A DNA stretch of 64,000 nt from Trebouxia sp. TZW2008 (taxonomy: Eukaryota > Chlorophyta > Trebouxiophyceae > Trebouxiales > Trebouxiaceae): the NCBI GenBank assembly GCA_002118135.1, contig BDIU01000123.1, positions 1 through 64,000 of the forward strand, in the 5' to 3' direction. Position numbers and translations under genes: made by a program. The notes beneath the pieces are model-generated. The model searched no databases. It worked only from the letters and a program-made list of their open reading frames with translations, and was not told the DNA's origin. Below, one piece after another: positions 11,401 through 23,954 of this stretch. Position 1 is the first letter of the stretch. Each line of letters begins with the position of its first letter.

Positions 11401-14400
11401 GTCTCTTGGATGAAGCAATGCAAAGTTTTCAAGCATCACTGAGTGTGCTGCATACCTTGGAGGCTTGAGGGCCAGGCGGGTTTTGAGGGGGATTAGCCTC
11501 TGACTGATACACCAGGAAACTGCTGGTATGCAAGCGCACGTCCTGACCCAAAGCCCTAAGGTCCTCAAACTCTGTCGACTGTGTCTCAGGGTAAAATACC
11601 CTGCAAAGTCATTGAATCTGAGCATCACATCCTGATGAAGTTTTGACAGCCTGTACATTGGACTCCAACTCCTGACTGAATTTCACAGCTCAGCAACACA
11701 CTGCAAAACACCAATATGCGTCTCTGCTTATTTGCCGCAGGTATGGTCACCATGATCAAATCTGCGTTGGACTTGGCAGTGTGGACATGTGTGCTCAAAG
11801 GATTTGCTTGCATAAGCTCCCGGCCTATATGGCAGAAATGTGACCATAAAGCAACATTTCAAACCAAATGCGGTCAATGCTGATGGGCTGTTCACCTGAC
11901 GCAAGTCATTGAGCAAATGTGAGCAAGTAGCCTGTTAGAGTGTGGGCAAAGTCAAAGAAACAGCATATCAAGTATATATAGTAGCACATATATATATAGT
12001 AAATGTTTATGTGCGAATGCGATATATGTGATATTCACACATATTATATATATGATCATATATCACATTCAGACATACAAGTATGTAGCATCATAACTAG
12101 GTATATCATGTTTGTGTACATCAGATCTGGCTGACCTGAACTTCCCAGAGTTTGGATTGAAAGACTTGACAACGGCCTCCCACCACTGCAACGTCCCGTC
12201 TGGGTCAGCCCAGCGAATCATTATCTTTTGCCTCGACAAACAATGTCCAAAGCCATGCAAAAACTTGCCCAGCTGCGGCATTGCCTGACCCTGCAGCAGT
12301 CACAGACTCTTTGCGTTACTGGTCTGTAGGCTGCGATGTAAATGCCAATTTGGACTTGTTTTGTGCAAGCAGGCTTTATTGAAATTAGCAGTGGAAAAGG
12401 TAGAGGGCCTGAGCAGCAAATCTTCAGGCCAACTGCATTTGTTTGAGCTCCTGTCAAGGTGTTGCTGCATGGACTATGACTTGCAACTCAACCAACAGAT
12501 GGGCAAGGAGGATGCTGTAGTCACACAAGAACTCAGTGGCTGTCTGTCAAGTTTAGTGATGGTGGAAGGAGTATAGGCAGCCCTCTTCTTGAGCGCATAT
12601 GCGACAGCTGGCCTCTGCACTCCTGCCGATGCATCTAAATGCAAATACCTGCTGGTTTTGTGAATAGCAGGTTTCCCGTCAGCATCTGCTGCACAAAACA
12701 AAAGTCATATCAGCAAACGTCAGAGTCCTCTCCCAAGCTTTTGAAATGGACATGGCCATTGCTGCACAATTTGCAAAAGCTGTTATGCATACGAAGGGGC
12801 GCAAACTGCAGGCTTACCTCCAGGAAATCACTACCCTCTTCTTCTTCATCATCATCATCAACCTCAACATCATCAAACCTGGCCGAGAGAGGCAGCAGTT
12901 CAGCTGCTGCTTTCTCAGGACCTTCAGCAGACGCCATGGCTCCCTCAAAGGATGGCGCATCCTCACAACCCAGAGAACTCGCTCTGCTGACTGTGGGACG
13001 GCTTCTCTGCTTTGGAAGGACAGCTTGAAAGTCTGACCCCTCACGGACCGTTGGCTTGGCCTGTGAATGGCACAATATGCTTGTGTAACATTGCTTGACA
13101 CTGTTTGTACATACAAGGACACTCAATAGCAGCAGGACATTCTCAATGTAAGGACAACACCATTGGCCAACAATGACTGCGTTTTTGCTGCAGTAGAACC
13201 TTGGAGGTAGGACAATTCGATCACAAGAGTAATTTGTGTGGGACCTATGGCCAGTCCTGTGTAAATCTTGAACATCCTCAGAGGCACAGCAGTGCCAAAA
13301 CAGAGACCTTGAAAAAGACAATGGCATGGTCATATGTCTCTAAGTGCAGCAGATTGCATGCCAAACTGTATGCGTGAGCAGAAGTGACAACAACGCGGCC
13401 AGATGCACTGTGTAAGTCTCTTCAGTCATGCAGACCTGGTTGCACAGACAATGACATTGAATGCATTTGGCAGTGTGATTCCAGACAGCTCACAAATCTG
13501 CAGCCGCCAATGGCCCAAACAGTGTCCCTTTCAAGCCAGATCCCGCAAGCTACAACAATGCAGATTAATGCATTTTGCAACAGAGCATTACAGCATGCAT
13601 CATCTGCATTGAGCCTACCTTACGACTGTGGCTCCTTTTGATCTTGGAGAAAGGCTTGGCCCGCACAGTGGGCTTCTCGTGGCGAGACCCCTTTGGCTGT
13701 GCATTGCCTTTGGTACTGAGGCCATTGGCTCTACTGGGTGCCACCACTGACGAGGCTTGTGACTTCTGCACCTTTGTCTCAGGCTCCTGCAGACAAACAC
13801 AGTCATCAACACTTGCTATGCCTGACCTTTGCAGTGCTTTCTATGACTCCTGCAGATGTACACGGTGGTCAATGCATGCCATGACTACATAAGAGAATGC
13901 AAGCAACTGCGCAGAGATAGGTGATGCTGCTGGTTCACTGCACGACTGCATGGTGCCGCTGAGTGAGCAGAAGGTACGCAGACAGGTCAGTGGATGCTGC
14001 CCATGAAGGCAGCAGAAATTTGGATTTAGGCAAGACTTGAACCAATCACATTCAAAGCATCAAGCAGCTCATAGTCATCGTCATGTGGACCCATCAAGGG
14101 TCACACACAAGCAATGTCAGAATAATACAGTTCTGGGGATGCAGTCGCAAACGACACAAACATGACAAAATTTGACCACAAACAGCTCAAAAGGCTCTGA
14201 AACAGGACCTGTCATGCCCTTGTCATGCAATCTGCCATTCACCTTGACAGAAGGATTGTGCTGCCCACTGGTCTGCTTCCCATGCCTGTCATGCTATGCT
14301 GTGCATACATGAACGCAGGCAATGACATAAAACCAAACAAAGTTCTTGTGTGCAAATAGATGTTACTGCCAAGATCTTGAGTGTGCTCAGCGGCTCCGGT

Positions 14401-17400
14401 ATCAGTGTCAAGCTGCACACATCATGTTAGACGTCAGCAGTGTGGGAGCCCTCACCTTAGCGCTTAGCGATCACCATACCCATGATCATGATTTGCAAAA
14501 GCTGGTGTGACTAAGTGACAGCACAGACTGGATACCTACCTGGTCTGAATCATCATCATCAAACTGCACTGGAGAAGTCAACAGGTCAGCCATCGCCTCC
14601 TCGGCAGATGGGCCAGCCTCACAGCCCAGAGAAGCTTCCCGCTCCGCCCTTGGGCTCCTCTCAGGGTGATCACTGAGGTTAGGAATCACTGCCTGAAAGT
14701 CGGTGCTCTCACGGACAGCCTTGCTAACCTGCATATGGCACAACATGCTTGCATATTGTCACGTATCGCTGCTTGTGCCCTTCAGCAGTGTGTGTGTGAA
14801 AGATACCAGCAGACTTGACATGACCACCCTCCACAGAAGCTGCAAAGCACAGGACTTGCAGAAAGCATCAGCAAGACTCATGCCTGTGAATTCTGCAGTC
14901 TGCATGCCAAACTTGCGCTGCTGAGCACCCACCCAGTGATGCATGAGCAACCATGCCTTAGATGCTGCCAGATGCTTTGTGTTGAATGCTTTGGCTAAGG
15001 AAGTGTTGGACAACCTGTCTCCAAAGCTGGTGATGCTGTCATCTTTGCTCATGACAAGAGGCGCTGTTGGCAACAGGTCAGACTGCGCACAACTGTAAAT
15101 CCAACAACAGCCCAAACAATATTCCCATCTTTTGGCTGAGTCCAAGCAAGATGCAAAGCACAATCTGCTGCAGCTTGCATATGAGCAGCAAAGCATGCAA
15201 CATATGCAAAGCATGCAACATATGCAAAGCATGGAACATGTGCAAGGGCCTACCTGGTCAACCCCGTCCTTGCCACTCGCTGCAGCAGGTATGCCATCCA
15301 ATGCAGTGCTGATTTCACTTCCAGCACCCTCTGGCTGTGGCTTGCCTCCAGTACTTGGGGCACTGACACTGGCAGGTGCCACCAGTGGTGCCACAGCTGA
15401 AACCTGTCCTCCTGTCTGTGGCTTCTGCAGACATAGCAGATGATCAACACACCTGCAGTGAACTCAAACAGAGCAAGCGCAATCATCAAAATTGCACGTC
15501 CGACTGATGACTGCACTTGGCAATGCTGGTCCTGGTGTATAGACTGTTCAACGCATGCTATGACTATAAGCGAATGTCGTTGCAATCACAGCTGGGCATA
15601 GCTGACAATGCTGATTGATGGCACAACTGCCTGTTGCTGCTCAATGAGCAGAAGATGATACAAAGGTTGCTGAATGCTGCCCATGTTAGCAGCAAAGTTC
15701 TGCATTCTGGTCAAGGATGCGACTAATCGTAAAATTGTTTTAGTGAACATTACATTCATATAAATCCAACAAGAGGCACACACAGTCAACGTCGGAGTAT
15801 ACAGTTCTAGGGATACAATAAACAAGGACAACATTGCTATCAAAACCCGCACAGCTCAAACAGGATGTCAAAAGCTTGTCTGATGTGTTTTGGCACTTAC
15901 CTCGACAGACCTGTTTGCCTCACAGGTGTGGTTGTCATGTCTGTCATGCTACAGTATGCATGTATATACACAAGCCATCATGCAAAGCATCAAACAACAA
16001 AGCAGGGTCATATGCGGCACAGCTGATTCTTGCTAAGACACCCACAGGTCAGCAAGTTCTCCACAGCAGCCTCTGCACATAAATTCATGAACTTCAAAGT
16101 CAGCAGTTTCATGGCCGTCACTTCTGAAGATCAGGTATGGTCATCGCCCATGCTGCACAATTGGCAGCAGGCAGTAAGCGTTTACGCCCATGTGAGCGGA
16201 AACTGAAGGCTTACCTCATCAGAGGACTCATAAAAATCTAGTGGCTCCGCCATCATTGCAGCCATGGCCTCCTCACAAGACGGCCCAGCCTCACAACCCA
16301 AAGATGCCTCCCTGACTGGTGAAGGGCTGCTCAACCGGTCAGGAATCATGGCTTGACCGTCCACGCTACTGCGCACTCTTGGCTCAGCCTGTACATGGCA
16401 CGTCATGGTTGCATAACATTGAGAATGACTGCTTGAACAAGTGGGCGGTACTTACTTGCACAATCTTGTGACTTTTGCGATCTGAGACATTACAGCACAT
16501 TGCATACAATATTGTTGACGATACTGCAGTGCTGCCCAAGAGTAGTGACAACTTGCTCTTTCCTTCAGCATGACATGGCACTCTCTTGCAAACAGCATGT
16601 GTGACTTGACAGGCTAAGTGCAGTGAAAGCCGCATGAGTGATATCAATGCTCCACCATCGATGCTCCTGTTTATCTGACACAGCGTGCAAACTTGAACCT
16701 CATGCTTAGCCTGCTTCAACCAAAAGTGATGAAAGCTATGTTGCAGTGGCAAATACGAACACTGCCTTGAGCAAAATGTAATTGAGCTGTTTGGCCACAA
16801 TCTGCTCTAGTCATTGCAAGCTGCACTCAAATCTACAAAACGTGAAGATAGTGCTCACTGCATATCATTGTACAAGTTCTCAGATGATGCGCCTTTTGTT
16901 GGTAGCATAGATGCTGCGCTGACCTGTGAACCTGAAGAGGCGTCCTTGGCCATAGGGAGGTCCAATGACTCAGGTGCCGTCGGCAGCCCAGGAGCAATCT
17001 TGACACCAGCATCCTGCTCGAAGACAATCAAAATCTGTTAGTCTAAGCTGCTGGTCAAAGTACTCATGCTGAAGTGCCTACAGGGCGCAAAGAGTGCTTT
17101 GTGAACATCACACCAAGGACAGCAAATGCAGCAATAATCTGTCAGCATTTTGTGCGTATCACGCCAATGGTTGCAGTCTTTGCTGCCAATCAAACAGCAT
17201 GCCAGTGGCAGACCATATCTTGCACAAGAGCTTGTTTGCACAGAAGTTTGGTGGTGAAGCAGTTTCACCTTGTTGCCATGATTTGCAGAGCCATTGATTG
17301 GGATGACATCATGAGCCTGCTCTGAGCTGAGATCAATGATGTCACCTACCAACGTTGACGGGCCAGGAGGAAGCACTTCGCCTTCTTCCAGAGCTGCCTG

Positions 17401-18459
17401 CATGCAACAAGCACAAGATTGAGTGCATCCGTTACTCAATATTCATGCGCATCACTACAAGTTCAGTCATGCAGTCATGGTTATGAGTGCTGCACGTATG
17501 TCAGCACAAGGACACAGCAGCATAAGTCTCTGTCTTGTTGATGGCAGGCTGCATTTGCCCGCATCTATATGCACCGCAGGCAAGCAATTGCTACAGTCAT
17601 TGTAGACCGCATGCAGGGTGTGTGTGCGTATGTATGCCTGGTGTACAGGAGCCACACCTCTTACGTCTGCGTCTGCTGTTAGTGCATGCGCAAGGTGGTG
17701 CCATTCAGATCCACACAGCTTGGCAAATCCTTGTTTTGCGTCAGCAACAGTATTGTGCTCATGACAGAGTTGTACCTTCTGTCTTTTGGAGTCAGACGGC
17801 ATGCTGGGGCTTCTTGGCCTTTTGGCTTCTGTTTTGCCAAATGTGGTGGTGCCCTGATGCACAACAACCAAATGTCATCAGAACAGCGGCTATGAGGAGC
17901 AATGCAGCTAAACTACATGCTTGGCAAGACACCAGCAACCGTGATGGAAAGCACGTGGCGATGCCATTACAAGCATGACTTTCTGTTTCCCAACATCACA
18001 GCAGCATGTGGTACCACACAAAAATGGCAGGCGAAGACTTGCCTTCAGGATATAGGATACAACACTGGCTACCAAGGCCTCTTTGTCATGGGCTGGTCCT
18101 CCATTTAAGTCAAGCTGTAATGCTCGGCACAGTCCATGCAAGGCCTGCTTACTCAGCTGCCGAATTATAGGTGCCAAGGCAAAGTTGTTGCTGTCCCGTG
18201 CTTTTCGCAACATAGCCTCGTGCAGGTCGCTTTGCGTTGTTCTGTCACGGGAAAGCTGCAGAAACTCCACTACAAGCGAGGCTTCGCTATCATCCATTGC
18301 CCGCAATAGATGCCATACCCTTGACTCCACGTCAGCCTGCAATATGCCAGGTTGCGTCACAGCCTTGATTGAAGCAATCAGTCTTTGCGTGCGTGCGAGC
18401 GAGGGAGTGCAACGTGTCAATGCTTCACGACAAGCATTGAAACATGAGACGCCACGCAT
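8409..18459 (-). CDS. Tudor and PWWP-like domain chromatin protein
   Basis: Fifteen phase-consistent exons: 18043-18459, 17776-17853, 17269-17397, 16924-17013, 16215-16388, 15254-15424, 14540-14728, 13619-13786, 12818-13060, 12136-12290, 11456-11600, 10748-10975, 10380-10484, 8842-9615 and 8409-8642; about 1,099 residues. Residues 1-139 are helical and end in a SAP-like stretch (ALHGLCRALQLDLNGG). Then come a basic nuclear-signal-like KRPR...KRQK segment and a GDIIDLSSE motif resembling a SUMO-interacting motif. A duplicated acidic/Ser-rich exon pair follows, then a Tudor-like fold (IRWADPDGTLQWWEAVVKSF, continuing RVFYPETQSTEFEDL), a long Ala-rich linker and a C-terminal PWWP-like module (HQLVDVWQKGLGVWWPAK, then VYSGSHDYWKW and VRPFLPRE). 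Tudor and PWWP folds bind methylated histones, so a nuclear chromatin role is inferred; no orthologue is named. The first intron has a GC donor. Confidence 0.75.
9600..10010 (-). repeat. acceptor-side exon-edge array before exon 14
   Basis: Exon 14 begins at 9615. Its acceptor and first ~60 bases recur upstream with acceptors near 9731, 9859 and 9995, each with a CCCATGAGCTCAGCTGA-like stretch and a GCTGATGTGCAG-like end. Only the copy at 9615 leads into the long open exon. The spacing is about 115-135 bp. Confidence 0.75.
11955..12080. repeat. AT-rich TA/TG palindromic tract
   Basis: A TATATA-rich tract with self-complementary stretches (ATATATATAGT, CATATTATATATATGATCATATAT) lies in the intron between the two Tudor exons of the chromatin gene. 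It looks like a microsatellite able to form hairpins. Confidence 0.6.
12540..12690 (-). other. possible extra exon conserved between the two PWWP loci
   Basis: A stretch reading ALKKRAAYTPSTITKL on the minus strand has a recognisable counterpart at 52400-52490 on the plus strand (ALNKGTAYNPSTITEF). It lies between exons 9 and 10, which already join in phase without it, so it may be a skipped or alternative exon or simply conserved intron. The splice sites are ambiguous. Confidence 0.35.
13105..13215. mobile_element. degraded TA-flanked MITE remnant
   Basis: The stretch CTCAATGTAAGGACAACACC with a following CCATTGG and CTGCAGTAG matches the interior of the terminal-inverted-repeat elements at 55518 and 57023. 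The ends are eroded. It lies in the intron between exons 8 and 9 of the Tudor-PWWP gene. Confidence 0.5.
15176..15245. repeat. short tandem repeat, ~18 bp unit
   Basis: Near-perfect copies of CAAAGCATGCAACATATG directly abut the donor of exon 15254-15424 on its intron side. Confidence 0.7.
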
Positions 18460-20505
18460 ACCATGACTATCCGGCTTGGCTTTTGCGGAACTTTGTGCTC
18501 TCCTCTCAAAGCTGGGATGTAGCGCCCCTAACGGAAGCGAGCCCTGTGCATTAACCAGCGCAAAAGACGCAACTCACAAAGCTGGAGTAGGCAACCCCTT
18601 GCATTTCGCCAGTGCCAACTGCGTTACGCTCTAGCTGACCTCGACATTGGGTGCGAACAGTTCAAGCTGTTGAAGGTCCCTCGAAATCCAAATCTGCCTA
18701 CTGATTGCCCTAGCGCCCTGGGCAACGAGCCCCCAATTTTTAAGTGCCTTCATTGGAATTGGATGTCTATTGCTGCTGTGAAACCGTATCTTCGCGCTTG
18801 GGTAACGTATTGCTGGAACGTGATAGCATATCATTGTTCCTTTACTCAGGTTAGCTGCTGGTAATCTTGAAGAGATACGATCTCTTTTGACAAATTTGTA
18901 TGTCATTATGTAAGCTCAGACTTAAGTCTGCTTTGTGCAAAGAAATAAACTTACCTTTCAGGCTCTTTTGGAAAACAAAAGGGGCATCAAATGCCACCAA
19001 CAGCCTTGCTCTCGAGCGCACTAAGCATGCAGAGCAGGTGCCAGCAATAATTTACAGGACTGTCCACGCAATTCACATCATCCTGATGGGCTCTTTGTAC
19101 TTGCAATTGATGTGCAATCAGAGACTGTGCAATCTACTACAGATGACGTAGGAGACTGCTCATGGTCCATTCAGCTCAGTAGGCAGCACTGTGCCAGGAC
19201 CCACAATAGAGGCTGCTGCAGACAATGTAAGCCCTGCAAGCTTGCTCTCCGCTCAAACACAAGCAGATAGGGACAGATTCTTGCCGTAATGCTGCAGGAA
19301 TGTGTCTTGAGTCAGAGGTATCTTGGCTCAGACATATCTAGTGAGCACTCAACCTGTTGCCAGTGGCCACAGCACCTAGGAGTGAACGCCTGCCTTGACA
19401 AACCTTGAAGGTTTTAGGACCATCAGCAAAAGCTTCGTGGCCACAGGCTAGAGTCAGTTGGGGGCTCCGCAGTCAGCTAAGTAGCCCTCCTGACAGGCAC
19501 AGGCAGCTGCTGAAGGTGCTTGAACTCACGGTCGGTCTACTCAAGGTATCATAGGCAGAAGAATGTAACAACAATCTTTCTTGCCCTTGGCGGATCCAAA
19601 GAGCTTGTCCGCCAACTGTGCACGTTGGCGCTGATTGTGCTCCTCCTGCCAATGCTCGATGTGGCAGCTGCCTTCAGACAATGCTCAGGCTTACCCAAGT
19701 CCTGAGCAACAAAGCCAGAGTCTGAATGGCAATGAAGCATGCAGGTTTTCACGCTCGCAAGTTTCAAATCTGTTTGTCATGTGATGTGTGTTCCTATGAC
19801 CAACGGTAGTAGGACACTTGCAATTATTGTAAAACAACAAAAAGGCCAAAGAGCAACATGATTAGGCATCATGATGTAAGATGGAATGAGCTAGCTGGAA
19901 TTGTTCAGTAAATAGTCAAAGCTGCATGTTACACTGATAGCACATGCACCCAAGTAGATGAATGGAGCAAGCTTCTCACATGCAGCTCAGCTGGTGCATG
20001 GCTAAGGGTTTCAAACTCTCAGATGAGGATCTCACCTCAGGGTCAAGACCATAGACAGCAGCTCCTGCTCGTGCGAGGCAACGTCCACATATGGCCCAGA
20101 ACACTGCATGCAAGAATGCGCACTGTGCGTCTTATTTCATTGCAGAATTGAAGTAAGGAGTTAAGCGATTGTTGCATCTTGCTTGTTTTCCGCATGTACA
20201 CACCAACGCAAGTGCACTGACACAACTGACAGCTATGTGGAGACGGTGTGGCTACTGCAATCTGCACTGCCTGACAGTACTGCATGACCCACTTGGGCGG
20301 TTTGTTGCGTATCGTATGTTACGCTTGAAGAGCACGAAGCACTGTACTGAAAACCATCTGGGTTGCTGGGAGTTAGGACACTGTCTCCAGGACATCTTCG
20401 CCAACTCCTAGGTGTCTCGCGCCTTATCTTGCTGAGTTTCAGGTCCGCTGCTACAGTGTATGACGGTTGAGACGAGCTGGTAATCCTGTCTACAGTGTCT
20501 ATAAC
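18460..20505. other. intergenic, no recognised gene
   Basis: This lies between the start of the Tudor-PWWP gene (-) and the repeats upstream of the malic enzyme gene (+). Short open frames show no conserved motif or coherent splice sites. The part next to 18460 is the likely promoter of the Tudor-PWWP gene. Confidence 0.4.
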
Positions 20506-20509
20506 ATTG

Positions 20510-21070
20510 TCTGCCGACAGACAGCGGTGCAAGGCAAAAACAGCATGTCTCTCGGTATGCACCCATCAAAGCCTCGAGCTGCCGGCATTCGACGACACCT
20601 CCATCAGCCAATTCCACGAGTGCATGTGCAAAGCTCGTGCAAGAATGCGTGGGAAATCGACGCGCAGGCAATCATGATGCAGAGAAAGGCGATGTTTGCA
20701 GACTGCAGCTGCCCCAGCAGCTGCTCAAGGTTTTTATGACCCTAGGGAACCTGCTTGTCCCATAGCCGAGTCCTCTTCCTTACAAACGGAATGAGTTATC
20801 AAACGCACTTTTCTCACGCTCGGCATATATGTGCACAGCTGTGTATATACACATGCCCACACTTGTATACGCTGCCAATGCTCATATATTGTTATGGACA
20901 CAGCAATTGCATCCTCATCAGGATGACATGATGAGCTTCGACAGAGATCATGCGGTGTTCATGTGTTCCACGAGGGGGTTTTTCAATCCCTGTCGTCAGG
21001 CTGCTCATCGCATGGAAGACATTCGGGGGCCCCATCACCACAACCAACGGTATGTTACCTCAGGTACGTG
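20510..21070 (+). repeat. interspersed repeat family A, copy 1
   Basis: A ~560 bp unit contains the conserved blocks CAGCTGCTCAA, GACCCTA, TGGTCCCATAGC-like, TGTATACGCTGC and the strong core CATGATG-(8 nt)-GACAGAGATCATGCGGTGTT followed by CGTCAGGCTGCTCATCGCATG. The same blocks recur at 23395, 23955 and, inverted, near 49755. No transposase was seen, so it is probably non-autonomous. Confidence 0.75.
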
Positions 21071-21569
21071 TGTGGTTGGGTTGGTCCCAGAACAGCATAC
21101 ATATATGTACGCTGGCTTGTAGTCGTGTGCTGATCAAATACTTATCAGTATATGGATCCACGCAGCACCGATGGGGATTCGTGCCAGATGTTAGACTCAT
21201 GATCATGTGAAGGTTTCAAACTCAGTTGCAAAGTATACATGTATAATCAGACCACCACAGCATGCACAGCAACACCGTTACATTGATTGGCTCCTGCATA
21301 CATGGGTGAATTGAGTGTCTGGTCATCAACAACAGTCAGTGCTTGCTAGTGTAAAAGTCAGCCCCAGCTCTGCAGTAAGACACTGATGCTGTCAAGCTGT
21401 GTGCCTTGACTCAATTGTCACTCAGCATTGACTAAACGCTAGGCAAGGCAGAATACGAACAAACTGTATCAAAGTTGGCAACCTTGGCAGGACGCATGCG
21501 GGTACCGACGTAGGTCCACTGAGTCCAGCTGCCACTGATGCATTTGGAAATCTCATAAGAGAGAGCCCG

Positions 21570-23100
21570 ATGTTGCATCGGCTTTGTCCGCACCTGACAG
21601 GCGTCAGAGTCAGCCGATCACTTCTAGCTGCAAGCCAAACTTGCGTGTTTGCAGTTCCAAGCAACGGAAGTTTCACCGGCATTGGCGAGGCTGGCGAGCC
21701 GCAAGACGATCGCCCAATCACCCCGTGGGTTCGAAGGTGAATCACGACCACCGACTTGCTGTAGTTTGCTGTCACTGCCGTCATGACCTAACGTCGGCAG
21801 TCCCTTTGAGCGCTGCAAAGCTGCAATACGAGATTGAATGATCAGAGTGTGATATCTGGCGCTGATTTGACCCGGAACCCCAAATATAATAAAGGGCTAG
21901 CTTTTACAGAGCAGGAGCGGGACAGATTGTACCTGCGAGGTCTATTGCCTCCAGCCATACTACCACAAAATGTGCAGGTGACAGACTGTGTGTTGAACTT
22001 GTTGCATGCAGCAGCGTTGCTGCAGGTTGAATGCACGGGACCTGTTGTGATTTTTCAGTACTACACCTGTAGGCAGCATGCCCTGCAAGCACCAATGTCT
22101 CCTTGCTATAATTGTGCGTTCAAATCTTGATCTTGGATGGTGCTATATCACGGCAGATCATCAAAATCGTTGCAATATTCACTGCCATACCACACAGATG
22201 CCTGCTGTGCATGAGCTCCATTAACCCAGACCTCACTGCCTGTCACATGCATGCATGCATACATGTATGCCTACATGCATGTAACTGCTAGCTAGGCTTA
22301 GAGCTCAGCTATGCATGCATCAAGGTATTGAGCATGAATTGAGCAATCCACCTGCCATGCTCAAAGGCTGCTATGCTCAAAGACTGCCATCTTCAAAGAC
22401 TGCCATGAGCAAGAATTGCCATGGTCAAGGACTGCCTTGCTGCAAGTCGGGTACTGATGCTGACAGGCAGACCGAGCTGTCATCAACCTACGCAGCATTA
22501 CCAGCACCCTGGACACACCCCACTACTTGAATGCCATGCTCAAAGACTGCCATGTTCCATGAATGCCATGCTTAAAGGCTGCCATTCTGAAAGACTAATG
22601 CTAGCGCTGACAGGCTGCCAGAGGTCTCATCAACCTACGCAACATAAACAATCATTTGGACAGGCTCACTTACTTGACTGCCATGTTCCAACTGCTATGC
22701 TCAAAGGCTAACATGCTCAAAGACTGCCAATTGACACTACTGCGATGCTCAAAGACTGCCATGCTAAACGTATGGTGCTGTTGTTGACAGGCAGACATAG
22801 CCCTTATCAACCTACGCAACAAGATCAATGATCTGGACAGGCACATTTGTTTGACTGCCATGCACAAAGACTGCCATGATAAGACTAACGCTGATATTGA
22901 CAGGCAGACAGAGGCCTCATCAACCTACTTAGCATCACCAAAGACCTGGGCAGGCACAACTATTCACTGCCATGTTCAAAGACTGCCATGCCCAAAGACT
23001 GCTATGCTTAAAGTCAGTTTTGCTGAAAGAACGATGCCGTTGCTGACAGGCAGACAGAGCCCTCATTAACCTACGCAACATGACCAATGACCTGGACGCC
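21570..23100 (+). pseudogene. duplicated 5' part of the malic-enzyme-like gene
   Basis: Two intact exons duplicate those of the downstream gene at an offset of ~3.5 kb. Exon 1' (21570-21736) encodes a transit-peptide-like N-terminus starting MLHRLCPHLTGVRVSRSLL and ending ITPWVRR. Exon 2' (21848-21977) encodes [20 protein letters not shown] and RGLLPP, a malic enzyme signature. Both keep donors and acceptors, although the exon 2' acceptor is CAGAG instead of CACAG. Exon 3 copies follow only as short leading fragments, the last ending after ...NDLD. It could be a dead duplicate, or a working alternative promoter and N-terminus spliced to the exon at 26729; the sequence alone does not decide. 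Confidence 0.8.
22380..23100 (+). repeat. first array of malic exon 3 leading edges
   Basis: Five copies occur near 22469, 22601, 22785, 22899 and 23045. Each has TGACAG as acceptor, then GCAGACAGAGCCCTCATCAA and a LRNMTNDLDRH-like stretch, ending at TTGACTGCC. Between them run short repeats of CATGCTCAAAGACTGC. None has a donor or continues into the conserved exon. Confidence 0.85.
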
Positions 23101-23394
23101 GCATGATGCACCATGTTTTCTTGTTAGTCCTGTTAGATGCATCGGCAACTTGTGTGAACAAATGTGAGCTCATGTGTACACAAATGTGCAGACTTAGTAT
23201 AAGTCATGGACTGGATATATGGTTTAGCTCGCAGCAAGCCAAGCTTGGCCAAAACCCGGACGCTGAGTGATGGCCATCACTGTTTCTGCAAGTCGCATAT
23301 GCCCCGCGGCTTGCCTTGCTCAGTTCCTGGCGTCAAATGCCTTCTGGCCGCTCACATGTCCGACAGCTGACACGCTTCTTTCTTTTATCGTCGC
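23101..23394. other. spacer between duplicated block and repeat A copy 2
   Basis: No feature is recognised. The upstream malic enzyme duplicate breaks off here. Confidence 0.4.
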
Positions 23395-23925
23395 CGGAAC
23401 ACTGTTGACAAATAAATAGCTGTCAAGGCAAAGAACGCGTCTCTCTCGACAGACGTCAAGACAAGCCTGAAGGTAGAACACTGAAATCCAGCGGCCATAT
23501 GTGCTGCATACGCAGAGCTCAAAGGATCGTGTATTGGGTGGCGACGAGCAGGCAATCGTGACTGCAGCGTCTCCGCGAACCGGGGCAGCTGCTCAACATT
23601 TCGCAAGACCCTAAAAGGTTTACTGGTCCCATAGCTGCGAACATTTGCGTAGAGACGCAATCGTTCATGTATGGCAGCTTTCTGATCCTAGGTATGTGCG
23701 CACAGCTTATACACACACGCCCACAGTTGTATACGCTGCAAATGCTCATAAACATGTTCAGGACACAGCTAATGCATCCTCATCAAGATGACATGATGAT
23801 CTCCGACAGAGATCATGCGGTGTTTAGTGATCAATGAGGGATTTTTTGTTACTCCAGTCGTCAGGCTACTCATCGCATGCAAGACACTCCGGGTGCCACA
23901 CCACCACAAAGGTAAGTCACCTCAA
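23395..23925 (+). repeat. interspersed repeat family A, copy 2
   Basis: It shares with copy 1 the GTCAAGGCAAAGAACGCGTC-like left part, CAGCTGCTCAA, TGTATACGCTGC, the GACAGAGATCATGCGGTGTT core and the TCGTCAGGCTACTCATCGCA end. Confidence 0.75.
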
Positions 23926-23954
23926 GTATGTGATCCGGAATTGGGTGGGCCCCA

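Larger units (their letters stand above)
12818..16388 (-). repeat. amplified exon pair in the Tudor-PWWP gene
   Basis: Exons 16215-16388, 14540-14728 and 12818-13060 are homologous. Each has a VRE-like start, (F)QAxxP, a SLGCExxPSxExAM core and a final acidic run. Exons 15254-15424 and 13619-13786 form a second homologous set (xPxTxxQ, VVAPSxAxG, a Lys/Gly-rich end). The alternating order B-A-B-A-B indicates tandem duplication of a ~1.6 kb exon pair. All five exons are phase 0-0, so the duplications keep the frame. Confidence 0.8.

Noticed and set aside
15067..15443. Plus-strand frames rich in QHMQSM repeats
   Set aside because: They are produced by the ~18 bp CAAAGCATGCAACATATG tandem repeat and lie antisense to a Tudor-PWWP exon.
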